This document shows, one piece after another, positions 7,232 through 14,966 of a stretch of DNA of 28,357 bases. The stretch's first letter is position 1; each line of letters starts with the position of its first letter. A program made the position numbers and the translations under genes. Under the pieces are notes generated by a model. It had not been told where the DNA came from. It saw only the letters and a program-made list of their open reading frames with translations, and did no database searches. The DNA is from an uncultured Bacteroides sp. (GTDB lineage: Bacteria > Bacteroidota > Bacteroidia > Bacteroidales > Bacteroidaceae): assembly GCA_958477465.1 (NCBI GenBank), contig CAUEFX010000059.1, forward strand, positions 1-28,357, read 5' to 3'.

Positions 7232-7266
7232 GAGGCTGTCCTAACAAGCAATATCCGGACAACCTC
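7232..7266. terminator. Bidirectional terminator-like hairpin between GH92 and GH20 genes
   Basis: GAGGCTGTCC (7232-7241) pairs with GGACAACCTC (7257-7266), allowing one G-T pair. T-rich sequence follows on both strands (CTCTTTTT on plus, ATTTTTGTTT on minus). It lies 38 bases past the GH92 stop, so much GH92 transcription probably ends here. Confidence 0.7.
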
Positions 7267-7303
7267 CTCTTTTTAGCTTTACACAGACTAATGACAAAAG
7301 CCT

Positions 7304-9553
7304 TTACCTAATAGAAAACTCTAACCGTTTTCCATGCACCAATTCATCATGAGTGATACGAAAGCGGTTGATCTTTTTTCCACCAATTTTCACATTATCA
7401 ATGTACAAGGCGTCAGGATTCCGACGGGTAGACTCAATCACGAGTTCTTTTTCCCTGTACCATTTAGGATCAAGGCGGATGATTACTTTATCAAAGACGG
7501 GAGTTGTCAGTGTATACTCCGGAAATCCCGGACAGTCCGGATAAAATCCCATCATATTAAAAATGGCCCAAGTGGACATTGTTCCTGCATCATCATTGCC
7601 GGGAATGCCGTCCGGCAGTGTAGTGAAATATTCAGCCAACAAGCGTTGCGTCTCTTTCTGAGTACGCCATTCCTCTCCCTTAAAGTATGAAAACAGATAA
7701 GGGTAGGCGATATCGGGTTCGTTCGCCGGATCATAAAGCCCCTCATCAAATATCATCTGTAATTTATTGATGAAAGCTTTCTTGCCTCCCATCAGGCGAG
7801 CCAATCCATATACATCGTGAGGAACGTAATATGTGTAATTCCACGCATTTCCTTCATGGAAGCCGGGGCTGGGTTCAAAGTTCTCACCCTGTTTCGGATT
7901 GAAAGGAGAATAAAAAGTTCCATCAGGAAGTATCGGCCGGAATGTACCGAATTCTTTGCTATAATAATGCTTATATCCCAACGAGCGATTATAAAAGAAC
8001 CCGGCATCTTCTTTTTTTCCTAAAGCATCGGCCAGACGGGAAAGGGCGAAATCGGCAATGTAATACTCCAATGCATGAGATACCGAATTGTCGTATTGTT
8101 CGCGCAAAGGTACATAACCTTTAGACATATAATCATCATTGTCCGGACGCATCAGATTCACCGCACCGGGAAGCGTTGCCGATTTATACATCGCCTCATA
8201 AGCAAGATTAATATCAAAATCCCGTAATCCCTTCATCCAGGTATCCACTATAACAGGAATACTGGGATCGCCTTCCATCGTCAGCGTCTCCCGACCATAC
8301 AATTCCCACTTGGGTAACCATCCGTGTTCACGATACATATCGAGCATCGTACGTACCATCTCTATCTGGCGCTCCGGATATACCAATGTCAGTAATTGAT
8401 GTACATTCCGATACGTATCCCACAGAGAGAAAACCGTATAACGATTACCTTGGGTCGTCAATATCTTATCTCCCTCCATTGCCGGATACTCTCCATTTAC
8501 GTCCTGCAATACATTGGGATGAATCAGCAGATGATACATGGCCGTATAGAAAACGGTCTTCTGTTCCTGCGTCCCTCCCTCTACAAGGATACGAGACAGA
8601 TCATCGTTCCAACGTTCACGCGCTTCGGCATGCACTTGCTCAAAATTCTTGTTTTCCTGCTCTTTATTCAGATTGAGACGGGCATTTTCTATGCTCACAA
8701 AAGAGACGCCCAATTCCACCTCTATCTGCTCATCCTCTGCGGTATCGAATGAAAAAAACGCTCCGATATCATCTCCGGCTATCTCTTTTCCGTATTTGGT
8801 ATATAGCTTGTACTTACCGTTATCCGGATCCCACTCCGCCTCCACACCGGTCATTGGCCGTTGCTTCTTCCAATACCCGGTTTGCTGTGGAGCCTTATTG
8901 ACACGCATCACAAAGTAAATAGGGAAAACAGCTTGCGGATTGTAACAGAAAGAGCCCAATAACTTCACTCCCTCTATCTCCTGCGCATTTACCCGCCGGA
9001 GCATGGCACCGGATTCGTTGGTCAGCCCTTCGCCCAAATTCAGCAGGATGTGGCTCTTCCCTTTCGGAAATGTAAAACGGGTGACACCGGTACGGGGGGT
9101 AGCGGTCACTTCGGTTTTCACATTATATTTAGTCAGATAGTTGGTATAATATCCCGGTGATGCCTGTTCGTCTTTGTAACGGCTTCCATATTCTTTATAA
9201 TCTACATTCAGTTCGCCCGTAGTAGGCATCAATAAAAGAGAGCCCAGTTCCGGACACCCTACCCCACTCAAGTTTACATGAGAATAACCGGTAAAAAAGC
9301 AGTTATAGTACTCATAAGGAGTAGACCACCAACGTGCATCTTTATCATATTTATTATCGGCCGATCCCATCACATTGAAGGGGACGACAGACATCATGCC
9401 ATTGGGACAAACCGCTCCGGGATTGGTCGTACCAAAGTTGGTAGTACCTATGAAAGGATTGACATAATCGGCTGGAAAAAGCTTCTCTCCGCTTCCGGCT
9501 TTTACCGGAAGCAGAAAGAGTGCTAATGTGTAAGTTAATAAAAATCGCTTCAT
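7304..9553 (-). CDS. GH92 exo-alpha-mannosidase
   Basis: This 749-residue protein has a cleavable signal peptide (about 1-19, ending VKA) and no lipobox, so it should be periplasmic. It has the N-terminal beta-sandwich (starting DYVNPFIGT) and the (alpha/alpha)6 barrel typical of GH92, calcium-dependent inverting alpha-mannosidases. Key motifs are HEGNAWNYTYYVPHD, with Glu567 as likely general acid, and GNDDAGTMS (653-660), with the Asp pair as likely general base. The segment between Glu567 and the NEP motif at 611-613 is about 16 residues shorter than in the GH92 proteins I recall, which may alter linkage preference. It sits between GH130 and GH20 and should trim alpha-mannose from imported N-glycans, leaving Man-beta-1,4-GlcNAc for GH130. 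A long structured leader precedes it. The family is certain; linkage (alpha-1,2, -1,3 or -1,6) is not. Confidence 0.93.
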   Translation of the reverse strand: MKRFLLTYTLALFLLPVKAGSGEKLFPADYVNPFIGTTNFGTTNPGAVCPNGMMSVVPFNVMGSADNKYDKDARWWSTPYEYYNCFFTGYSHVNLSGVGCPELGSLLLMPTTGELNVDYKEYGSRYKDEQASPGYYTNYLTKYNVKTEVTATPRTGVTRFTFPKGKSHILLNLGEGLTNESGAMLRRVNAQEIEGVKLLGSFCYNPQAVFPIYFVMRVNKAPQQTGYWKKQRPMTGVEAEWDPDNGKYKLYTKYGKEIAGDDIGAFFSFDTAEDEQIEVELGVSFVSIENARLNLNKEQENKNFEQVHAEARERWNDDLSRILVEGGTQEQKTVFYTAMYHLLIHPNVLQDVNGEYPAMEGDKILTTQGNRYTVFSLWDTYRNVHQLLTLVYPERQIEMVRTMLDMYREHGWLPKWELYGRETLTMEGDPSIPVIVDTWMKGLRDFDINLAYEAMYKSATLPGAVNLMRPDNDDYMSKGYVPLREQYDNSVSHALEYYIADFALSRLADALGKKEDAGFFYNRSLGYKHYYSKEFGTFRPILPDGTFYSPFNPKQGENFEPSPGFHEGNAWNYTYYVPHDVYGLARLMGGKKAFINKLQMIFDEGLYDPANEPDIAYPYLFSYFKGEEWRTQKETQRLLAEYFTTLPDGIPGNDDAGTMSTWAIFNMMGFYPDCPGFPEYTLTTPVFDKVIIRLDPKWYREKELVIESTRRNPDALYIDNVKIGGKKINRFRITHDELVHGKRLEFSIR

Positions 9554-9566
9554 AAATTAGATTTAC

Positions 9567-9650
9567 GATTAGACGATCTATAAATTTCCGGTGAAAAACT
9601 CTCTTAACCTTCTCTATACCTTCCACCGATATTTATAAAATCGCCTAATC
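9567..9650 (-). promoter_or_regulatory. Long imperfect hairpin in the leader just upstream of GH92
   Basis: GATTAGACGAT (9567-9577) pairs with ATCGCCTAATC (9640-9650) with one G-T pair. Inside, TATAAAT and CCGGTG on the left arm pair with CACCG and ATTTATA on the right arm. The structure ends 14 bases before the GH92 start codon, so it could control translation or mark a processed leader. The 11-mer AAAAACTCTCT occurs in its loop (9594-9604) and again just outside (9655-9665). Confidence 0.5.
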
Positions 9651-9689
9651 AAATAAAAACTCTCTCTATTTCTCTTCTTAATCTGAAAA

Positions 9690-9792
9690 CTGTTTTGATC
9701 TTTAAAGATTTTCTTTGGGGACGTTTCGATTTTTTCCTTCTTCTTCTGATGATGATGCTACTGATGGCGATGCCGGTACTAAATCAAAACAG
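9690..9792. repeat. Perfect 10-bp inverted repeat enclosing a GAT-rich run
   Basis: CTGTTTTGAT (9690-9699) and ATCAAAACAG (9783-9792) are exact inverted copies 83 bases apart. Between them are a 12-base palindrome (ATCTTTAAAGAT, 9698-9709) overlapping the left arm, a pyrimidine tract, and a trinucleotide run (GATGATGAT, 9748-9756). It lies between GH130 and GH92 and has no recognised function. Confidence 0.5.
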
Positions 9793-9823
9793 TATCCAAT
9801 TATAGATTGTCAAATACAAATGT

Positions 9824-10795
9824 TTAAACAATATTGGTCCTCTTGACAAATTCTATAATATCGGCAATATAACCGAAAGCCATTCCGACCACAGTATCCG
9901 CTGCGCCATAGTACACCGCCACTCTTTCACCATCCTGTAAAGCAGCACATGGGAATACTACATTGGGGACATCCCCCTGCAATTCATAAGGAGCAGCCGG
10001 TGCAAGCAGATACTCACGCGTACGATATAACACCTTGTCCGGATGCTCCCTGTCCAGAATGGCAGCGCCCATAGAATACCGGAAACCGTTGCAAGTGGTT
10101 ATTACTCCATGATAGAACATCAACCAGCCTTCTTCCGTGAGGAAAGGAACCGATCCTGCACCTATTTTCGTACATTGCCATGCACTCTCCGGGAACGGGG
10201 TAACTTTCATCACATTGCGATGTTCTCCCCAATACTTCATATCCGGGCTATAACTGATATAGATATCACCGAACGGTGTATGTCCGTTATCACTCGGGCG
10301 GCTCAGCATTGCATATTTACCATCTATTTTCTGCGGGAAGAGTACCCCGTTACGGTTGAACGGTAAGAAAGCATTCTCACACTGAAAGAACTCTTTGAAA
10401 TCAAACGTATAGCCGATACCAATCGTCGGTCCGTGATAACCGTTACACCAAGTAATCCAATAACGGTCTTCAATCCATGTGACACGCGGGTCGTATTTAT
10501 ATTCAGATTCAATCATCTCAGTATTTCCGGCCTTGAACCGGATAGGTTCGTGATTGATATCCCAATGAATACCGTCTTTGCTGAAACCGGCAAAGATATT
10601 CATCTGTACCGCCTTATTATCGCAGCGGAATACTCCGGCAAAACCATCCTCAAACGGAACAACCGCGCTATTAAAAATACTGTTTGATGAAGGAATATGA
10701 TAGCGTCCGATAACGGGGTTTTGAGAATAACGCCACATTACATCCGTACAACCGATGGGACGCTCTTCCCATGGCATATTGAATTTCTTTTCCAT
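9824..10795 (-). CDS. GH130 beta-1,4-mannosyl-GlcNAc phosphorylase
   Basis: This 323-residue protein lacks a signal peptide and is therefore cytoplasmic. It has the five-bladed propeller sequence pattern of GH130, beginning KFNMPWEERP and containing NSIFNSAVVPFEDG. The motif YDPRVTW places the catalytic acid at Asp102, near Asp104 of the characterised human-gut enzyme UhgbMP as I recall it. It closely resembles the B. thetaiotaomicron enzyme BT1033, which converts Man-beta-1,4-GlcNAc plus phosphate to mannose-1-phosphate and GlcNAc. The upstream MFS gene ends 28 bases before its start, so the two are almost certainly co-transcribed: transporter and intracellular phosphorylase for the same disaccharide. 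Beta-1,4-mannooligosaccharide phosphorylase is the main alternative, but the N-glycan enzymes around it favour Man-GlcNAc. Confidence 0.88.
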   Translation of the reverse strand: MEKKFNMPWEERPIGCTDVMWRYSQNPVIGRYHIPSSNSIFNSAVVPFEDGFAGVFRCDNKAVQMNIFAGFSKDGIHWDINHEPIRFKAGNTEMIESEYKYDPRVTWIEDRYWITWCNGYHGPTIGIGYTFDFKEFFQCENAFLPFNRNGVLFPQKIDGKYAMLSRPSDNGHTPFGDIYISYSPDMKYWGEHRNVMKVTPFPESAWQCTKIGAGSVPFLTEEGWLMFYHGVITTCNGFRYSMGAAILDREHPDKVLYRTREYLLAPAAPYELQGDVPNVVFPCAALQDGERVAVYYGAADTVVGMAFGYIADIIEFVKRTNIV

Positions 10796-10823
10796 AATTT
10801 TTTTATATTTAATCTATTGATGT

Positions 10824-12128
10824 TTATTTTTTAGCATCCGGATAAGTAAACGGTACAAAATAAGTAATCAGGAAAGCCGGAATAGTGGCAAACAAAATAA
10901 AAATAAAAAAGTCACGATATCCCAGCCAGTCACTGACAAAGCCACTCGCCATTCCGGGAAGCATTACTCCCAAATTCATGATACCGGAAGCAAAGGCATA
11001 ATGTGCCATCTGATGCTTTCCGGGGGCCACCTGCTGCATCATAAACAGTGTAAGCCCTACAAAGCCGAATCCATATCCGAAATATTCGAGAATAATGGCA
11101 CCTCCTATCAACAGGCCGCTTGTCGGTTGGTAAATAGCCAATAATGTATAAGCAATAAAAGGCAGATTGAAGGTACAGCAAAGAGAAAACAAAGTCTTTT
11201 TCAATCCCCGATGCGAAATGTAATAACCGGCCAATAAAGACCCCAGTACAAAAGCAGCCGCACCGTAAGTGCCATAATAGATACCGATTTCCTGTTCGTT
11301 CAATCCTAATCCGCCAATCTCTCTACCAGCTTTCAGAAACAACGGCACAATCTTCATCACAAAGCCTTCGGCAAAACGATAAAGAATAATAAAGGCGATA
11401 TAATACCAAATATGCTTTTTCTTGAAGAAATCGAGAATAACCTCCACCAATTTATCAAGTGTTTCTTTAAACGAAGTAGCTTCGGAAGTTGCAGCACCAC
11501 CGGAGGGAAGCATTCGTGTATGATAAAGTCCCAATGATACCATAACAACTGCCATAACGAACATCACAACCATCCAAGCATGAACATTCGCTTCATACAT
11601 CACTTCACCGGAGGCCCCTTCAACACCTCCAAACCGTTTGACCAGCCATCCTGCCAAATACACCAGTCCACCGGAAGCCACAATCTTGGCAATATTGTAA
11701 AAAGCACCCTGCCAACCGATATACTTAGCCTGATCGGACTTACTCAATTCCGTCATATAGACGCCATCCGTTGCAACATCATGGGTGGCCCCGCTAAAGG
11801 CAATCACCGCCAACAAAGCAATGGAACAAGCAAAGAAATGAGGAAGCTGTAATGACAAGGCAACAAGCCCGAAGCCGACCCCCGAAATAATCTGCGTGAG
11901 GACAACAAAGAACTTTTTGGTTTTAAACATTTCCAGAAACGGACTCCAAAGAAATTTCAGAGTCCAAGGCAACATAATCAACGAAGTCCAAAGGGCTATT
12001 TGTGCATCGGAAATGTCAAGTCCTTTAAACATCAGGACAGAAACCATATTCAGGACAACAAAAGGCAGCCCCATCGCAAAGTAAACAGTAGGAACCCATG
12101 AAACAGGGTAAAAGGCTTTTTTATTCAT
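10824..12128 (-). CDS. MFS transporter, probable Man-GlcNAc importer
   Basis: This 434-residue inner-membrane protein has about 12 hydrophobic segments, starting at VPTVYFAMGLPFVV, with a cytoplasmic loop of charged residues near the middle (about 205-225). The THDVATDGVY stretch with Asp117 and Asp121 resembles AmpG-like major facilitator permeases that carry GlcNAc-containing sugars. It lies between GH2 and GH130 with only 28 bases to GH130, and the same transporter-phosphorylase pairing is found in the B. thetaiotaomicron N-glycan locus around BT1033. It therefore probably moves Man-beta-1,4-GlcNAc from periplasm to cytoplasm by proton symport. The transporter superfamily is certain; the substrate is inferred from context only. 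Confidence 0.85.
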   Translation of the reverse strand: MNKKAFYPVSWVPTVYFAMGLPFVVLNMVSVLMFKGLDISDAQIALWTSLIMLPWTLKFLWSPFLEMFKTKKFFVVLTQIISGVGFGLVALSLQLPHFFACSIALLAVIAFSGATHDVATDGVYMTELSKSDQAKYIGWQGAFYNIAKIVASGGLVYLAGWLVKRFGGVEGASGEVMYEANVHAWMVVMFVMAVVMVSLGLYHTRMLPSGGAATSEATSFKETLDKLVEVILDFFKKKHIWYYIAFIILYRFAEGFVMKIVPLFLKAGREIGGLGLNEQEIGIYYGTYGAAAFVLGSLLAGYYISHRGLKKTLFSLCCTFNLPFIAYTLLAIYQPTSGLLIGGAIILEYFGYGFGFVGLTLFMMQQVAPGKHQMAHYAFASGIMNLGVMLPGMASGFVSDWLGYRDFFIFILFATIPAFLITYFVPFTYPDAKK

Positions 12129-12232
12129 TAATATTCGTTTTATCTATTAACGATTTTAATACATTTATATATAATACAACCGAAACACATAAAATACTAA
12201 TCGGTATATGTCACTTTTTTATCAAAAGCGTT

Positions 12233-14752
12233 TCACTTGCTTTCTATTTTCAATGTCGCCTTCTTTAATCCGCGCCCGGTAGCTTCCAAAACTATCTCTC
12301 CCGGTTGGTCCGTCACTTGAACAATAGCCGTCATCATACCGCTGAATACCTTCATCTTAGGTAACTGGAAAGATTCCAGCGATGCGGGATTTCCATTGGC
12401 CCCTGCACAATAAACGCCTGCTCCCTTCACTTTAAAACTGATTTCATCAGCTGCATCCGGACAAAGATTTCCTTCCTTGTCCATTACTCTCACCGTCACA
12501 AAACAAAGGTCTTTCCCATCGGCTTTCAAAATAGTTCTGTCCGGAATCAGTTCTATATGATGCGGGGTACCGGCCGTATGTATTTCTTTCTCTGCAACAG
12601 CCTTCCCATTTTTATCATAAGCTACCACTTTCACAGTACCCGGTTCGTATTTAGTATCCATCCACATCAAGCGGTAACGCTGTTGGCGTTTCAAGTTCAT
12701 CATAGAAACGGAATCGGCACTGTTGTGTACCGTTACAGATAAGTCTTTGGTACGTTTGCCTTGGCTTTTTCCATTTATAAACAACTCTGCAGAGGGATAA
12801 TTCGTATAAACAAAAACCGGAGTCACCTCTCCTTCACGGCCTTTCCAGTTCCAGTGAGGCAAGATATGCAATGTCTCCTTTTCCTTATTCCAGTGGCTGC
12901 GATACAGATAATAACGGTCCTTGGGCAATCCTGCCAAATCAATAATGCCAAACAAAGATGAATGACTTGGCCAGTCTGTATAATAAGGAGTAGGTTCTCC
13001 CAGATAGTCAAAACCGGTCCACACAAATTCACCGATACAATACGGCAAATCCTCGTGCTGGATAAAGTCATCCTCGGGTAAGTTAGACCAACCGCAATGC
13101 TCCACATCATAAGAAGAGGCCTGATGGTCATCATATCTTTTCATCCATGCACGTACTACCGGAAATTTATATACTCCCCGTGAACTTACCGTAGAAGCAG
13201 TCTCACTACCCAAAATTATCTGTTGGGGAAGCTTTTTATAAGCTTCCGGATATTTATGAGGGCGGTAGTTCAAACCGACTACATCCATTACAGCAGCCAT
13301 ATTATTATTTATGACGGCATCCGGTGCATCCATACCTTGTGTTACCGGACGGGTAGGATCTTCCCGATGACAGATATCCTGCAAAAAGCGTGACAATTTC
13401 GGTCCCTGATCCCCATTCCACTGGTCCGGAACTTCATTGCCGATACACCACATCACCACACTCGGATTATTGCGAAAATGCCGCAGTACATTTACCAGAT
13501 CTCTTTCCACCCATTCATCAAATATTTTATTGTAGCCCTTCTCGCACTTGGTTGCTTTCCATTCATCAAAAGTCTCCACCATAAGCATCATTCCCATCTC
13601 GTCACAAGCCCTTACAAGCTCGGGTGCAGGCATGTTATGAGAAGTTCGGATTGCATTGCATCCCATATCTTTCAATATTCGTATTTGATGACGGATCGCC
13701 GCATCATTCACAGCAGCCCCCAAAGGTCCTAAATCGTGATGATTACAAACGCCCTTAAATACCGTTTTCTTCCCATTTAGAAAGAATCCCTTATTCGGAA
13801 TAATTTCGATAGAACGAATACCGAACGGAGTGACAGATTCATCTTTCAATGTATTGCCTTCATAAACTTTCGACTCAGCCGTATATAAACAAGGAGTATC
13901 CGGTGTCCAAAGTTCCGGCTTTTCTACTATAAATTCCTGAGAGAATGTTTGATTATCAAAATCAGTAAGCTGTTTCTCCTCCTTACAAAGGACACTTCCA
14001 TCCGCATTTTTTATTTCGGTAACAATACGGTAAGACGAGGACGGTTTTCCCTCCGGTATCACCAATGATGTATTCAGATGTACCCGTGCAAAATCATCTT
14101 TTACAACCGGAGTAGACAACTGTGTGCCCCATACGGGAATATGTGCATCTTCATTTACTATCAAATGCACATTCCTATACAATCCTGCCCCCGGATACCA
14201 ACGGGAAGATTCCACTTCATTCTCCAAACGTACCGCCATTATATTTCTTCCATCGGCATTCAGATACGGTGTCACATCCAAATAAAAAGTATTATAACCA
14301 TACGGCCAATAACCGGCTTCTTTCCCATTGATATAAACCCTGGCATGGCTCATAGCCCCATCAAATACCAAAGTAGCCTTTTTGTTTCTATCGAATGCAG
14401 GAACTTCAAAATCCAATCGATACCAACCCACACCTACAAATGGCAATCCGCCCGTACGTCCGGCATGCTCCATAGCTTCCTTCTGTCCGTCTTGGGTAAT
14501 AGCCACCTTTTGCCGGTCGTTCTGAATACTGAAGGGACCATAAATAGCCCAATCGTGAGGTACCGTTACCGACTGCCACCGACTGTCATCGTAATCCGGC
14601 TGGCTAAAGTCCGCATGATCCGAACGAATAAATTTCCATCCTTTTTCAAACGTATACTGTGTGCGCGTCGCTCCTGCTTCATCAGCAGCCCGTATCACCT
14701 GGCAATTGGTTAAATAAAGGAATGTTAGTAGAACAAATAAGAATTTCTGCAT
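12233..14752 (-). CDS. GH2 beta-galactosidase-like enzyme
   Basis: The ATG at 14752 gives 839 residues with a signal peptide (about 1-23); the open frame extends upstream but that would place 28 residues before the signal. The signal region contains LTNC, a poor lipobox, so a soluble periplasmic protein is slightly favoured. Domains: jelly-roll sugar-binding domain (about 35-200), Ig-like domain (about 205-315), TIM barrel (about 320-600) with acid/base Glu440 in WCIGNEVPD and nucleophile Glu517 in ILGSETAS (77 apart, as in LacZ), then C-terminal Ig-like modules (about 640-839). It should hydrolyse terminal beta-linked galactose, fitting complex N-glycan antennae, and is followed by the MFS gene after 104 bases. 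Beta-mannosidase or beta-glucuronidase activity cannot be excluded from sequence alone. The divergent neighbour is the second GH20. Confidence 0.87.
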   Translation of the reverse strand: MQKFLFVLLTFLYLTNCQVIRAADEAGATRTQYTFEKGWKFIRSDHADFSQPDYDDSRWQSVTVPHDWAIYGPFSIQNDRQKVAITQDGQKEAMEHAGRTGGLPFVGVGWYRLDFEVPAFDRNKKATLVFDGAMSHARVYINGKEAGYWPYGYNTFYLDVTPYLNADGRNIMAVRLENEVESSRWYPGAGLYRNVHLIVNEDAHIPVWGTQLSTPVVKDDFARVHLNTSLVIPEGKPSSSYRIVTEIKNADGSVLCKEEKQLTDFDNQTFSQEFIVEKPELWTPDTPCLYTAESKVYEGNTLKDESVTPFGIRSIEIIPNKGFFLNGKKTVFKGVCNHHDLGPLGAAVNDAAIRHQIRILKDMGCNAIRTSHNMPAPELVRACDEMGMMLMVETFDEWKATKCEKGYNKIFDEWVERDLVNVLRHFRNNPSVVMWCIGNEVPDQWNGDQGPKLSRFLQDICHREDPTRPVTQGMDAPDAVINNNMAAVMDVVGLNYRPHKYPEAYKKLPQQIILGSETASTVSSRGVYKFPVVRAWMKRYDDHQASSYDVEHCGWSNLPEDDFIQHEDLPYCIGEFVWTGFDYLGEPTPYYTDWPSHSSLFGIIDLAGLPKDRYYLYRSHWNKEKETLHILPHWNWKGREGEVTPVFVYTNYPSAELFINGKSQGKRTKDLSVTVHNSADSVSMMNLKRQQRYRLMWMDTKYEPGTVKVVAYDKNGKAVAEKEIHTAGTPHHIELIPDRTILKADGKDLCFVTVRVMDKEGNLCPDAADEISFKVKGAGVYCAGANGNPASLESFQLPKMKVFSGMMTAIVQVTDQPGEIVLEATGRGLKKATLKIESK

Positions 14753-14796
14753 GATATTCAATTTAAGAGTAAAGAATAAATCTATTAAGGAATAAG

Positions 14797-14804
14797 CAAA
14801 TATA
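14797..14804 (-). promoter_or_regulatory. Possible -7 element for the GH2 gene
   Basis: The minus strand reads TATATTTG, matching TAnnTTTG, 45 bases upstream of the GH2 start in the divergent GH2/GH20 interval. No TTTG lies at the expected -33 position, so it may need an activator or be a chance match in AT-rich DNA. I found no convincing match for the plus-strand GH20 in the same interval. Confidence 0.3.
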
Positions 14805-14966
14805 TACAAATTCCATTCAATCATCCTAATTATCAAAGCACAAAATATTAGAAATCAACTATTTTAAGGGAAGTCCATAAAATAGTCACTTTTAGATTAG
14901 TACTTACCTTTTTACAATTGTACTATATAATACAGAAATTATCAATAACCCATTAAATTACTACTT

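Noticed and set aside
9749..9805. Tiny plus-strand frame beginning with three Met codons
   Set aside because: It arises from the GAT trinucleotide run, is 18 codons long and has no convincing ribosome-binding site.
14078..14713. 211-codon plus-strand frame inside the GH2 gene
   Set aside because: It is fully antisense to a conserved GH2 enzyme; no ribosome site or domain is recognisable.
14670..14752. GH2 enzyme as a lipoprotein through LTNC
   Set aside because: Asn at -1 is unusual for a lipobox and a plausible ordinary cleavage site follows; left as uncertain instead of claimed.
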